A stretch of 64,000 bases of DNA from Siderastrea siderea (lineage: Eukaryota > Cnidaria > Anthozoa > Scleractinia > Rhizangiidae), in contig OZ034979.1 of the NCBI GenBank assembly GCA_964030785.1, positions 38,846,984 through 38,910,983 on the forward strand, in the 5' to 3' direction. The translations under genes and the position numbers were made by a program. Shown piece after piece: positions 11,871 through 24,677 of this stretch. Positions within the stretch are counted from its first letter, which is position 1, and each line of letters starts with the position of its first letter. The notes below the pieces were generated by a model. The model was not told the DNA's origin. It saw only the letters and a program-made list of their open reading frames with translations, and searched no databases.

Positions 11871-14449
11871 GGTCAGCTTCGCCGCTTGCAATAGGTGACA
11901 TTTCATAAGGAAACGACTAAGGAAACAGCATTTAGAGGAACTTGATTTGTCCTCATGGGAGAGCCTAAATAGTATACCGCTAAATTGCTCTCATTTTAAT
12001 GTGTTCTTTATGAATAAAAACGTGAAGACAGTGCGCAAGGACAAAGCGTAAACAAAAGGCGGACCGCCATGGAAACCGTCTGTTTTTGTTCATTTCTTAA
12101 ACATAGCACCTTTCACCACGATTTTCAACAATTACAACGGTAGTTTTTCTTTCCTCCCTTGGTGGCATTCTTTACAAAGTTGAAGAAGAGCATTTGTGAT
12201 CCTGGAGTTTTTCTATTCAACCGCTTTTTCAACCGCAAAGTCCGGGGTTTCATTACGCGAGGTCTCTAGAAACTCTGCATCTTGCATGCAAAAGTCACGG
12301 TATAGGCTTCCCTCTACAACTTTCAAAACACAAGTTTTTTTTGTGTGTTTAATAACTAGGAGTTCAGCCTGAAGTCTACCAATAAGCTTAACTTAAATTC
12401 TAAAAGAGAAAAAGACTAAAAATGTCTGGTGACAAGACTCAACGAAAGTCCATTTGAGTGGAAAGCCCGTCATTCCTCCGCATCCGTCCCAAAATGTCAC
12501 AACACAATGAACACAATATTGAGAAGGGCATTGAAAGCGGAAATTAACTTAAAAGAAGCGGAAATGGCGTATTCAAGGGACCTATACTACGTGGCACGAT
12601 ATGTCCATGTCCATGCGTACGATGTCAAGGCTTGCTGTGATAACTGAGTTTGTGTACATAAAATAACTCTCCATCTTCAGCTGTGTTATGGTGGCGCAAT
12701 GGAGAGACACGCGAACATTACGATTTTTTGGTTTCGTTTCTTTTTCAGGTGGCGCACGTTCAAACCTCACAACTTCACATTTTGTCTCTCCAATTTTTTC
12801 TTTATTCCTTGTTGTTGTTGTTATTGTTGTTGTTGTTGTTTCGGTTTGGTGCAATTTTTACCTACTTGCTTCCCGTGACAAATTTCAGACGGTACTCCGT
12901 TCTCACATTAACGGAGAAAGATCTGACTAAACTTTGGGTTATACGTGTTATTCTATTCTTGGGACAAGCTATTGTTTAATGCAATCTTTCTTAGTTAAGT
13001 TTTCTTTTGTTTTTCAACAAAGTAGTATATGATCTTGATATATTTAGTTATTTTTGATATATAGTCTCCACCCGCCTTAATTTGCGGATAGAACCACACT
13101 CTTGTCATGTTTGTAAACAACTCTTGAAAAAATTGGTGAAAACAATGAGCTCTGCACTTTGCTCACGATCACGAGCGCTAGAAAACAGCCAGTTCTAGGA
13201 AGACTTTTTGCTGTTTTGGGATGACCTGGCAAATTCAAGTTGAAGTTAAATTTGCAACGATACCAGGGACATGGGGATACTAGTACTTGCTAAGAAACAA
13301 AAATTATCACGCATCAGTTATAAAAATCCGACTACTACTCATGCCCAATGGATTTTTTAAACAGCTGGATCGCAGACTGTGAATCGGCTTATTATATAAA
13401 CCTTCAGCTCTTAGTGTCATGTATAATTATACAATTTCTTTCTTTTTGCAACGAATCCGCCGTTACGCAAAGCCTTTTATTTCCAAAATCATTTAAATTT
13501 TAATTCAAAGTCATAGATTTGTAGAAATCTCTTCCCGTACTGCTGTATGATGCAAGAATGCCGTAATCTAAGATTATATTTTGCACATTTATTTAATAAC
13601 TTTAACTTTTCCATTTTAAATAAATCCTTTTCATTTAACATTTTAAAGTAGTTCTCCCTTTTATTTCTTTATAAAAAATCTTCCTGAAATCACAAACTTT
13701 CCACTCTTTGCTCTGTGTGTCTGTAAAAAGTCGATTGATTGTAAGATTGAGTTGTGATTAAAGACACCTTGTATAGCTTGGGAATTGAGCGTAGAAAACA
13801 ATAAGACATACTAATGTTAGTCTAAAGGTTTCAGAATTTTATTCCTGCAGCTACCATAACAATCCAATTAAGTTAATTAAACACCTAGAAAGACGAAAAA
13901 GACATGATCAGTTTTATCCTTCGTGACGAATAAAGCAAGCAAAATTCGTCTCCTCAGCGGTCCGCACCCTTTTTTCGCTTTATAGTCTACCTTTTAGGCG
14001 AATTTTTCTGTGGCTTTAATTTTGACTACCAGCTTCTGCAATCATCTTTCCCCTGTAGACGGACTTATCGCAAGTTTTAACCCTCAAACAACAGATTTTT
14101 TGGCCAGGTTATTTACCTTTGGAAAAGGCGAAAGCTAGCACCGCTACGACAAAAATATAAGCTTATCTGACAAAATCCATGTTTTTCATGCGACCACTTG
14201 ACTTCGAGCAAAAAAATTACTAGGTTTCGAAGACAATTGTTTTGCGATAAAAGATGTTTGAAAGAAGAGTCTCTCTAGGAACTGTCTTCAAAGTAAAACC
14301 TTATCTGTTTCGTGACAGCCTTATCTCCAAGAAATGAAAACATATACTACAGGCAGACCACTCTCTGTTCGTGTGGTGTGTTTACTGTTGGAAGTTGAGA
14401 CTAGTACAGACATTTAAGTACTTTTTATCATTATGGTTCAATAAAGGTT
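11871..14449. other. Intron, copy 1: repeats only
   Basis: No gene supported. The short frames here, including one at 12429-12647, are also in unit 2 (38432-38650), but they lack domain signatures and several are shadows of (GTT)n-like repeats around 12800-12842. The region matches 37870-42170 in unit 2, minus two unit 2 insertions (38846-39127 and 39311-40699). Confidence 0.6.
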
Positions 14450-15546
14450 AAAGAAAATATTAAATATGTTTTTTTTTGCCGTTCCGAGATGTATAAGACG
14501 TTGTCTAGCGAGATTACTTTCCGGCCTAAGGCCGGGAAGAGATTTTGGATGTGCCATGGCTTCATCAATCAGTCCCGTGTTGGCCGACCTCGTAATGGAA
14601 GAAATTGAAGAAAAGCCATCACCACAGCCCTTCATCCTCCCAAATGGTGGTTTGTTATGTAGACGAAAGTCATGCGTGCCTTAAAAAGAATAAAGTCGAT
14701 GAGTTTCACCAACATCTAAACTCAATCAACGCAAACATAAGTTCACTTTAGAACTTGAGAACGCCAATGGGCAGGGCTTACCTTTCCTCAACACCATTAC
14801 AACTAGATGCGGCGCGGTAATTCAAGTAGATGTCTACAGGAAGCCAACCCATACAGACCGCTATCTCGATTTTCACTCGCACCACCTTTCATGCCAAAAA
14901 CGATCCGTGGTTAACACGCCACTTCTTCGGGCAAGAAACATTCCTTCCACGAGTAAAGGAAAACGGGAGGAAACTCGACGAGTTAAAGCGGTACTCCGAG
15001 AAAATAATTACCCCTAGTCCTTTAATTATCAATGACTATGAAAAGGCGTTGGCTACCAAACCAACCAAACCCACAACAAATGGCTTTGTAGTACTTCTGT
15101 ATGTTAGGGTGTCTCAGAAAGAATTGGTCGCTTATTGAAACAACAATAGATACAAGTTTCATACAAGCCACAAACAATCATCAACAGTTTTTTTCCACGA
15201 CCAAAGCAGCAGGATAAAACTGACCGTCAATCTTCTGGAATAGTGTACAAAATCGGTTGCAGACAGTGCAATTTTGTATACTATGGCCAAACCGAACGAT
15301 CCCTTAAGACACGAGTTTCCGAGCACAAGAAAAGGCTGTCTCGCTGTTCGATCCCAACTCTAAAGTTGCGAGCCATGTCCATGAATGGCATCATTACATG
15401 GATTTTGACAACGTTAAAGTCGTCGGACATCACCTACATTACAACCAGCACCTTTTTCTAGAAGCTTGGATGTCTGTGAAAGATCCTAACGCTGGGAATG
15501 ATCACATGGTCATCCCTGAAGTCTATAAATGCTTAGCACGCATTTA
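14450..15546 (+). pseudogene. Penelope-like element pseudogene, copy 1
   Basis: Broken frames spell out a different Penelope-like lineage: SISPVLADLVMEEIEEK, then KVDEFHQHLNSINA, VYRKPTHTDRYLDFHSHH, and at the end YKIGCRQCNFVYYGQTERSL, the GIY-YIG start, with SEHKKRL. Several frameshifts and stops separate these blocks, and the RT core including the catalytic box is missing or corrupted. The same decayed copy sits at 42170-43244, so it predates the duplication. Confidence 0.8.
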
Positions 15547-17609
15547 AGTTGTAATTTACGCAAAGAAACCATTCTTTGTAGTCACGCGCATACAGCACGC
15601 GCAACGTTTCGTTAATTTGAAAATTTTTTTAAATCACGCGTAACAACATCAAGCGATCTTATAACTGATGAAGGCTTAAGAGTTAGCCGAAACTTCTTAG
15701 TACCATCAAAAAAGTAGGAGTCAGTGACAAACATGAACTTTTCTTCAAATAGTGCCGGAGAAGCCAGAGAAAAATCATAAATGGTCGAAGAGGTCAAATA
15801 CATCAAGAATATAACGACGTTGTTGATTTCCAATCCTATTGCGCGAAGGTTTCAGGTTCCCGAGGCGTTGTTAGCAAGATAAACCTATGCACGCAAAGGA
15901 GGGCTAATTTTTGAGCCTTCTAGGAGGGTCGCCTTCTTTCCATGTAAACGGAGCCTTATTAAGTAAATTTCTGACTATTCTGTACCAGTGGTGGTTGGAC
16001 ACGGCTCGCAAAGCAGGATGGGACTATCAATCGATTCGAGCTCAGTTGCAACGAACCTTCGTAGTGTGCGGATCTCTAAGAGCCAAAAAATACTTTAACT
16101 GCAAGAGTTGGAAAATAACAAAGTTGGAAGTTTCTCCGATTCTTGTGGTCTAATTATCCTTTGTTTACATCTGAATATTTGATGTAACGTTTTAACGGCT
16201 GGTTTCATGCGTTGATCGAGTGAACGCGTTCACGTGGAGACTTCAATCCCGGGTTTATCAGGAAGTAACTTATATGTGCAAACACCTTACCATGAACAAC
16301 TTCTTGGGCCATGAAGGACTTATTTCCAATCATCGAAAGTAAAAACACAGTTGCTTGGCTTTCTGAGGTCTTGTAATTGCTACAGTTAAGTTGTGTGAAA
16401 TCGTAAGTTTTGACCGATGGATAATCGTTGAGTACGTGTCATGAAAAACCTTACCAATGTTCGTTTTATAGCATTAAAAAACTGGACAGTCCTTTAACTT
16501 CCAGGGTGTCCAAAAGCTTCTGTTTCTCAAAGATACCATTGATGCAAGATGTTGTAATCCTGAAGGGCTTGTCTGAAATTATACCTTCACAGCTTAGCTA
16601 AATTAAACGAGGCTGTATTAAAATATTATTGTTTAAATTGCTAGCTGTCAATATGAATTAATTTGTTTGCTTTTTAAAGTGAAAGTAACTGAGGCTGACA
16701 AAATTAGTCTGTGATTGAACGAGAATTCCATTTTCTTTTACAGCGGACATGGAAATTTGTCTTTAGAAAATTAAACAAAAGTTCTGTTCAGCCTGTATAA
16801 TGTGTGACCGGTATTATATACAGTGCACCCATATTTTTTTCTCAACTACTTCAGTGAAAGCATTGACTCATTTACCCACAAGGACCTCAAGCAGAAAATA
16901 ATTTTTCAACCCTTAATACAGGGTTGCTGGCGGCTCTGCACTGATTATTACAGCAAAATTATTGAGGTCATAGAGAACCTCTTTAGCCTGGATCCTTTTA
17001 GAACTAGTGAACCACATTAGAGCAATACATCCAATGTCATTTCTACAAATCTGTCAATTCTTTCAATGTTGAAACGTCAATGGCGAATCCAAGGGAGGGG
17101 CCAAGGTATTTCCCACCTTTTTGTTCAAAAGAAAATAAGGCTGGATAAAACAGACAGCAATATACATGAACAAAACAATTATGGAGTTATACATTTACTC
17201 CAGGCTACAACGAAGCAGAGAGAGCGCAGATTAGCTTGCTTGTGTACAACAGCATACTCCACCTGATTTTTTTGTGGACTTACTATAGTCAGAATATAGT
17301 ACAGAATAATACCAAGATATGACCCCACAAAAGTTTTGTATTTTGTTGTCTCCCCTCACCCACTATGAAACCTGCCCCCCACCCTCTATGAAAGTCTGGA
17401 CTCACCACTGAGCAGCAATTCTACCTGTTAAGTCGAGTAACAGAAACTTAGGGGTGTTTACATAATACAGGTTTGAGTTTCATTCCCTCTTATGGTCCTG
17501 CATAATTTTGTTAACATGATACCAGCACAAGATTTCATGCCATTACGAGTCGTATCAGTACGAGTTCATTCTGGTTGCTGTACCAGATCAAGATTTTCGA
17601 TCCGGTGCA
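15547..17609. other. Intron, copy 1: no gene seen
   Basis: Closely matches 47616-49683. In unit 2 the single TTAA at its left border carries a 4.37 kb transposon. Short frames at 15612-15833 and 16823-17020 are found in both units but change by frameshift or stop between them, and I see no domain. Position 17609 is the uninterrupted version of the Polinton insertion site in unit 2. Confidence 0.65.
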
Positions 17610-20441
17610 AAAACTTGTACCATAGTGATGTAAACACGGTAAGACCACCCATTTTGGTGTGAAATATGTCTCCTGGAAGACAATTCAGAAAACGAGGATT
17701 GATATCAATTAAAAAAATTGGTGAAGAAAGAGAAAGTTGTGAGTTCAATTAGAAAAGGGATATTTAATCAATTCAGAGTTCTCAACCCATTTATGGGTCT
17801 CAATAGCTCTACATGATATTAATATGATATTAATAACAACTAAACTGACAAATTGAACGGGGTATTCAATCAATAGTTCACAGCTCTCACTCAATAGCTC
17901 TGGATTTTATTTCTTACAGTAGACGTCATTAAATTGAACCCACCCCCCCCCCCCCCCCACCTGTTCGCAACTATATTGAACTGAAAATATTTGTATTCTT
18001 TCCCTTGGTTGATGTTGCTCACTTCTTTGCTATTGGCTATCTCAAATTCTTGATATCTCAAACAATTTTTGGTTGCTCTTGTGTGTCTAAGATAGCACTG
18101 TAAAGTTCCAATCTGAGTTACTGATCGATACTCAGACCCGTAGCCAGTATTGAGGCAACCGAGGCAGTTGCCTGGGTAAAACTTTTCCCTTATTGTTAAA
18201 AACCTAAATAGAGAAATAAATTATTTAATAATAGAACATGTTTCTGGCAGTAAACCACGGCAACGGTACCTTAAAGTGTGATAACCTCAGTTAAGAATTC
18301 ACTTATGTGCTGGTCGCGAGCCCACCAGTTTCTCCGGTGGGTCAGAGTATACAGCCTCCAGCCTCGTTACCGATTCAAGACGTGGTCAAAATCAATAATG
18401 ACCACAGACCGCCTGAAAGGTCTTGCCCTTGCATACGTTTACGACATCACTCCAGAGCCGCTGCAAATATTGCAAAAATGGGACACCAGTGGTCAGAGGA
18501 GCATTGCTTTAGCTTTCTCCAAATAAAAGCGACGCCTTAAGTAGAGGGTACACTTTAGCAGTATTACACTTGAACTGGTGCACTGAATGAGATTGATATG
18601 TTTTCCGGCGTCTCGAATGCTGAAATAACATTTCAGGGCTTCTAAAATTTCCTTTCTTCATGAAACTCTGGAAATTTTAAAGAGAAGAACTGATAACAAA
18701 CATAAATGCTGTTAAAGTTAGTTTGGATTTTGATTATGTTTGGTGGAAAATACCACCAGGAAATCGCTAAAAGTGGCATTTCCGATCGAGCGTCTATATT
18801 TCGAAATTTTCTGGGGGCCCCCCTAAAAACTAACGCCTTCGGCGATTCGCAATTACCTCGGTTATCAGAAACGTCTGGCTACGGCCCTGATACTGATTTT
18901 TTTTTTTAGCTTTCTCAGTGGTTCACTGCACAGAGGTTGTAAGTTAAGAACCTTAAGGCTGCTGCTTAGGGGATCTTAGAACACCAATCCACAACAAATG
19001 ATTTGACTATATATTAAGTCCCTAAAGCCCTAACAGTTTTGGTCACTTGAGCCAATAAAATGTGATTCTTGAAAGTTTGTTGCATACAGGCAACAGAGCA
19101 GACTGAAGAAACCACTTTGCCTCTTAACCTAAAGACAAAAAACACAAAGAAGGGAAAACACTCAATTGGGATGCCACACCATGCTGCTGATACTTGTCAT
19201 AATTAAAACATTAAAATATTCTAACCAAAATAAGACGATCACTCGCGTTATTTCGCGGGTAATTTTCACATCTCGCAGCGTGAGAGAGTAATATTGGACA
19301 GAAAACTCGACAACTTAAACAACGCGTAATTCTCAAACTAGAGGGGCGCTATCGGGTGCTATATGATTTTATAAAAGCACATTTATCCACCTTGATCTTG
19401 GTGTAAAATGAACGGTTTTAAATTTTCGGGTTAGCCTACAAATTCTCAAAATGTGAGACCTACTCAAATATCATGAAAGCACACGATGCTCGATCCACCT
19501 ACAACGAAATTGTGCTCAAACTTAACTTACAAAAGATGATCAGATCTAAAAATTTCAAGACATCTAGATACATACCAATCCTAATTATTCTTGTTAAATG
19601 TAAGTTTCATTGAGGACAGACAGCACGTTAAAATGATAAGAAGTGAAGCTCACATTTCCGTCAAAGGCCGCCATGTTGATTTCACGTCCTTGTTAAGAGA
19701 CTGCTCGTGATTGGCTAATATAATGATCCACCAAGCCTTTCGGACGGTGTCCAACCACCACTGGACTAGTACCTTCGCCCGGTATGGTTTCATACTGACA
19801 GAATAGGTGTTCTTACCCCGCCGTTCATGATGGGGTCTAGTATACATTTTTCTTCGGGTTTTTTTGTTGGTCACTTGCCCCAGACTGCCGGTTATTGCTC
19901 GGCAAAACAAATCTTCGTCGCAAACGTTCGGTAAACATAAGCATTTTTTTCAGTCGTTTAGCGTCGATTAGCCAAAAATTTCATGAAAGTCGACGTAGAA
20001 AATTTCTAGGGATGCAATTGCATAAAATCTCTTCGACGAGAGCGAGGACAAAGATGCTAGCAAGGCTTTGAAAGTCACCGATTCGTACTTGTTATTTTCG
20101 TTGGTTGCCAAACAAACAAGGTTAAATATTCCACAGTGAACTGCAAGCATTTTTGGCGATTTTGCTTTGCTTCGCCAAAATCTTTAGAAAATTTGTGTAG
20201 AAAAGTACAAGGAATTCAATGCAGTTAAATTCTCTTCGACGTCATTCAAACTCATGCAGAAGCCGATCCGGGGAAGTTCTGTTGCGTGTGCCAAATCACT
20301 CATCGAATCATAGCCTGAAAATTGTTTCTTACCTTTTTTTTCGGTAGATACCCGTTTCTTTTATATTTTAGGATAATTTTGTCTTAATCAATAAATCTAT
20401 TTGAATTTAATGTTCCATTGTTATTTAGAATCACGCTGAGA
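17610..20441. other. Intronic or intergenic DNA, no gene seen
   Basis: No supported coding sequence. A homopolymer C run (about 18 C) lies at 17943-17960. A segment near 19735-19790 is an inverted relative of 15985-16020 (gtggttggacac word), a dispersed repeat. There is a TTTTTTTTT run at 18897-18906. Confidence 0.55.
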
Positions 20442-21768
20442 TAGCCTGCAAACAAGCTCTCGGGGGCTGGGGGCTGAGGAGGGAAAAGAGCGAGAGCTTG
20501 CAACGACGTCTCAGGAATTTAAATTCGGCCTCTAGTGCCCGCTGCGGCTCCCCGTTGTCTGAGCGGTCAGATTTTGGCCAATCAGCCCAAACCGGAAACG
20601 AGCCTTTAAACCTGAAATTTGCGATCAAATTACTCGTCGGACGTCACAAAACGTCAACAGTTCAACTTGTAAAATTATAAATTGTAGCCTAAAGCCAAAT
20701 TTCTTCTCTTTCTTTTTTCAATTTTTTTGTACCAGTAAAAGGGCTTTCGATTATTTATAGCATTTTGGCGGCTTTTTAATTACCAAGAAATCAAAGATTG
20801 TTCGTGTTCGTAAGCTAGCCTCCTCTGGGCTAGTCAAAATATTCAGCGAGCGCTGGCAGAATATGATTTACAAGCGAATCTATTGTTGGATTATAAAGGT
20901 TTAATTGGGTATTTTTGACTTTCCCATCGCCAAAAAACACAGAAAGCAAACGCATCGAAGGCAGGAATGTTTCCAAAACTCAATCACGCCGCGCTGTGAT
21001 TATCCCCCCGAACCGTACTTAGTTTTTTCAAAAATTAGCGCTAGATAAAGTGATGACGTTTCACATTCCTTTCAGATAGAAGAAACTCTTTTATTAATAG
21101 ATTTTATTTTCTTCGTTATCATCGCACAGGATGGGTATTCATTTCAAATTTAAATATACACGAATTGCCATGAAAACAAAACGTACTGAAGATAGTTGAC
21201 TAAATCACTAGCGGATCTGATTTTCAAATTTTCTGTTCGCAAACCGGTAATTCTTCCTCCTCCTTTTCTTTATGGTGAAAATCGAAGTGTTGTTCTTAGG
21301 CATCGAAGGCTCTCAAGCTTTCGCTTTGGCGTCCCTACGACAATGCAGATCGAGTCCGGTCGTCGCATTAATTTAATTAAAGACCAAAACATTTCAGCGC
21401 GTGAAGAACCCTCTCCGTAATGAAGTAAAATATCGGCGAATAAGCTTGACCAGCCTTCAATCTATTGGTTATCTTTTGCTTGACATACTTGAATGAGGAT
21501 TTCTTTGATAAGCGTGACTTTTGCGGTACTTCCACCCGAAGGAGAGCGATGAACCGCAAAAAAAAAGAGTCCTGGCGTTGTCTTCTTCGCAACAAGCGCG
21601 CAGATTGATGACGTCGTTACCAAATTAAATCTCCACCAATCAGCATTTTGCATCGACTTTTTCGTTGCAGAAATTCAAATTCCTGAGACGTCATTGCAAG
21701 CTCTTGTTTTCTCCCCACCCCCACCCCCCGCCCTCCGAGCGCCCGCCGACAGCTTGCTCGCAGGCTAA
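20442..21768. mobile_element. Non-autonomous DNA transposon with about 110-bp terminal inverted repeats
   Basis: The left end (TAGCCTGCAAACAAGCT...) and right end (...AGCTTGCTCGCAGGCTA) are inverted copies of each other. The match extends to the shared inner word GACGTCTCAGGAATTT (20503-20522 and its complement near 21680-21700). The flanks CGCTGAGA (20434-20441) and CACTGAGA (21769-21776) make a near-perfect 8-bp target-site duplication, as in hAT-like or P-like elements. No transposase frame is present inside. The same end word recurs at 2142-2160 and, varied, at 33018-33205. Confidence 0.75.
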
Positions 21769-21776
21769 CACTGAGA

Positions 21777-23107
21777 TGTCAGTTCGTTTTAATAAACGTG
21801 ACGTAACCCCGGGACTTGGAAATAAGAAGAACTGAGTCACACTATGGTCAAAGTATTTCGTCACGTTCTTCTTCGCGAAGGTTAGAATAGGTGGTTGACC
21901 ATGGAATGAGGGATGGGAAAGGGGTTCATACTATTAGGGATCCATATTATCACAGGGAGAAGGGTGCGGAGAAGAGGGGGAATGGCAGCAAACACGTCAA
22001 AGGTACGATAAATCACCAATTTGGGCTCGTATCTTGAGTGATCGTAATATATTTTGCATCCTGAGGGCAGGGAGAACAAAGGCGGGGTCTAATGCTCCTG
22101 GGGCTTTTCTTGTTAATCGCTTGTCTCCAGGAAACTAACCTCATCTTAAAAAAATTTTTCATTTATCGACCCGGATTGATTTTCAGTTCTTTGTTATTAT
22201 TACGCTGCTGTTTAATTTATCTCGAGACAAACGCAACGTCTACCACCCATATTTGTGTTTAGATTTTTACTTTAGTGCGCGCGCTCATGCATAACGTGGC
22301 GTGACATTGCGACATGAATTACGTGCGTAGTGAGGATGCGCAAAAGTAATTGTGAAATATGACTACAAATAAATTGGCATGCTTTGATATTTTATTTCTG
22401 TTCAAGCCGAGTTGAAACTTTTCCCAGATAAAAGTTGTTTTTTGTCCCACAACCCAGTCATTCAGAGTCCTCTGGTGGTTTTTTAAAAAGTTTATTTTTC
22501 GAGTAGTCGTTTTTTGAGCAAAGCCATGAATTCTTGTTTAATTATGCATTATTTTTGTGCACAACGGAACGGTCTGTAACATTGTTTGGTTCTCGTATAT
22601 AAACCATGTAATTTCAATTAACCTAACTACAGTCCATGACTACTCAAGTATCACTCAGGGAAAATATTAGCCTTCACGTGGCTGCGGAGGTTGCAGTGCA
22701 CACCCAGTCAGACTGAAGCCTTCATAATGCACGGTGGATGGTCGATGTAAGTAATTTTCAATGCTGACGATACCATAGTAAAGGATTATTTTCAGTGGAT
22801 TAGGACGATACCGTCCCGATGCCGATTATCTTTCAATTGCCAGAATTGACACGATAACGATTATAAGGATGTGTTTTCACTGGATTGGGGCGATAGTGTA
22901 CCGCAATTTACATGCAAGGAAGCTCAGCCATTAAATATCCTGAAACCACACATACGGCTGGAATAACAAAGATAAAATGGGATATATTTAACATGGTGAA
23001 CAAGAAAAAATAGAAAACAAAAACATTGCGCGATTTGTAATGGCTCCAACGATTCTACCAAACAAATTTAAATGTTGGGGATGTTTTACCCGTTAGAACG
23101 CACTTAC
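21777..23107. other. Non-coding DNA downstream of exon 1 (intron)
   Basis: No gene seen. It lies between the inverted-repeat element and the splice donor of exon 1, so it belongs to the long intron if the two-exon model is right. Confidence 0.55.
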
Positions 23108-23219
23108 CGTAACGAAAGTCTTGAGTTCCATAATTGTGAAAGTAGACAAACACAAGAAACTGTAAAATCGCAAAAAGTCCACACACAACAAAACACAGCA
23201 CCTGAGTCCTTGAGGTCAT
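23108..23219 (-). CDS. Exon 1 of the UGM-like/DUF3431 gene: signal anchor
   Basis: An ATG at 23219 opens 37 codons and one extra base, ending at a consensus donor (minus-strand TTACG|GTAAGTG, GT at 23107-23106). The peptide is a short N-tail (MTSRTQ), a hydrophobic helix (VLCFVVCGLFAILQFLVFVY, residues 7-26) and FHNYGTQDFRY, the look of a type II Golgi or ER signal anchor. The donor leaves one base of a split codon; the acceptor of exon 2 at 6093 supplies the two others (G|GT, Gly). Phase and strand therefore match. A hairpin of MITE type sits just upstream (23251-23368). The link across about 17 kb is inference from phase, strand and the absence of any other upstream exon. Confidence 0.65.
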
Positions 23220-23250
23220 AGTTGTTGTAAGAGATTCCGACTTTGGGGTA

Positions 23251-23368
23251 AGTTGCATAAAACCTAACGCTGAGCGTAACTGCTAACGTCAGACGTTAAA
23301 ACAGTTACTTTGACTGGAGTGAACGTCTGGCGTTAGAAGTTACACCAGATGTTAAATTTTATGCAACT
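23251..23368. repeat. 118-bp palindromic MITE-like element
   Basis: The ends AGTTGCATAAAA and TTTTATGCAACT are perfect inverted repeats, and the interior is also largely self-complementary (GTAACT...AGTTAC). It lies immediately upstream of exon 1, where it could influence the 5' UTR or promoter. Confidence 0.75.
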
Positions 23369-24193
23369 CGGCCCTGAAGCGCTTAGACACATGAATACGT
23401 GATCCATGGTGTCATGGTTACAATATTTTAATAGAGATTTAAAAGACAATGGCGTGGCTGTTGAGTCAGGAGAGCTAACAATTAAGCCTCATTTTCTGTG
23501 ATAAATGATATTTGCTCGTCACATTTTCATATGACAAACGAAAGCTGGCTTGCCAGTTTGCATTCGTCAAATGTGAAATTTGCACGTGTAGATGGGTCGT
23601 CAAAGAAATTTTGTCAAAGATTTGTGAAAAGTTAGTTCCCAGATCCTTCATGCATGCGTTTTTTGGAGCTTTTATCTTGCCTAACCAAGTCATTTAGCCG
23701 TTTCTGGCAATTTCTCTGCTTTAAGGAGCATTTTTACATTAGGAGCCTCGATTTTCCCTGGTCCATGCGAACTCATGCACGCATTTTCAGCTGCATGTCG
23801 CAATAAAACTATTGCTACCGAGCCCAACGTTATAATTTAACTTGCCTCTACTTGAAACGCGAGCCTGTTATATTTGGATACCCTTTCTTCCGGCTTTCCC
23901 TTCTACCGCATTTGCTGTTCCGCTGTCCAACAGTCATTGCCGGCACACAAATAAGGACATTTGTCAAAGAAAAATTGTTCACCCACGTACACGGTCAAAT
24001 CATTTGTCATAGAAAATTTGCTCTTGTGGATGAGGCTTTAAGGAGTTTATAATCTCTTCATGACCACTAGCCGGGCCTTCAACTGACAATATTGTATTTT
24101 CACAATTAAACGCTGAGACTTTAATTTCAGACTAAGTTTGTTCGAGACGGTAGTTTTAACACGTCAAAACATTGGAAATAAGGAAGAACTAAC

Positions 24194-24300
24194 CACAACG
24201 AAGGTCTTGAGTTCAATACTTGTCAAAGTGGAAAAGAATAAGCTGAAAATGTGAAATAACCAAAGTCTAAACCAAAAAGGACGGCGTTCATGAAAAGCAG
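24194..24300 (-). pseudogene. Decayed second copy of exon 1
   Basis: The minus-strand translation next to a degenerate donor (GGTTAGT at 24194-24188) reads HFDKY*TQDLRCG, against YFHNYGTQDFRYG in exon 1. The same hydrophobic helix pattern lies before it. A stop replaces the Gly, and the donor has lost its consensus. This is a tandem duplicate of exon 1 about 1.1 kb upstream, now dead, possibly the relic of an alternative first exon. Confidence 0.6.
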
Positions 24301-24673
24301 GTTATAGGTAGTTTTGTAGTGTTTAGATTAGTATTGTAATGTTTAGATTAGTATTTTTAATGGTAAGATTACCTGATGAAATTTAACTGTGTGTGAATAA
24401 ATGTAATAAAGGTAATAAATAAATAAATAAATAAATAAACACAGCAAAGAATTCAAGGACATGGTGAGTTGGAACATAGTGGGAAATCTTACCCGTATTT
24501 TTGTCCTTAACCCCCGTGGGCGCAGGCGAGAGGCAAATCTGAATAAACTTTTCACATATAACTTTTCTCATTTGCATTATGATAATTGAAAGTGGATGTA
24601 AGGAAGTTTGGACTGGGAACTGCAAACTAACCCTAAATTTTGTCGAATCCATGGTCGATTGTGTGGATTGTAA
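24301..24673. other. Intergenic, (AAAT)n microsatellite
   Basis: Contains an AAAT simple repeat near 24413-24440 and no supported gene. It ends at the TTAA target of the next transposon. Confidence 0.6.
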
Positions 24674-24677
24674 TTAA

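Larger units (their letters stand above)
2163..17609. repeat. Segmental duplication, unit 1 (matched part)
   Basis: This interval matches 32472-49683 nearly throughout, in the same orientation and order: exon 2 of the oxidase-like gene, its intron, a LINE 3' end, a Penelope-like pseudogene and unique intronic DNA. The offset is about 30.3 kb, so the whole arrangement reads as a tandem duplication with the junction near 32470. Unit 1 alone holds the block 7220-11758. Unit 2 alone holds the insertions at 33018, 34080, 38846, 39311 and 43249. The match to unit 2 stops at 17609 because unit 2 is interrupted there by the Polinton. Confidence 0.9.

Noticed and set aside
12429..12647. 72-codon frame shared by both duplication units (also 38432-38650)
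   Set aside because: Differences between units are not biased to silent sites as far as I can see, there is no domain, and it lies in an intron full of repeats.
12780..12842. GTT-rich tract as a CRISPR-like or tandem array
   Set aside because: It is a simple GTT microsatellite of different length in the two units; no spacers. I saw no CRISPR array anywhere in the window.
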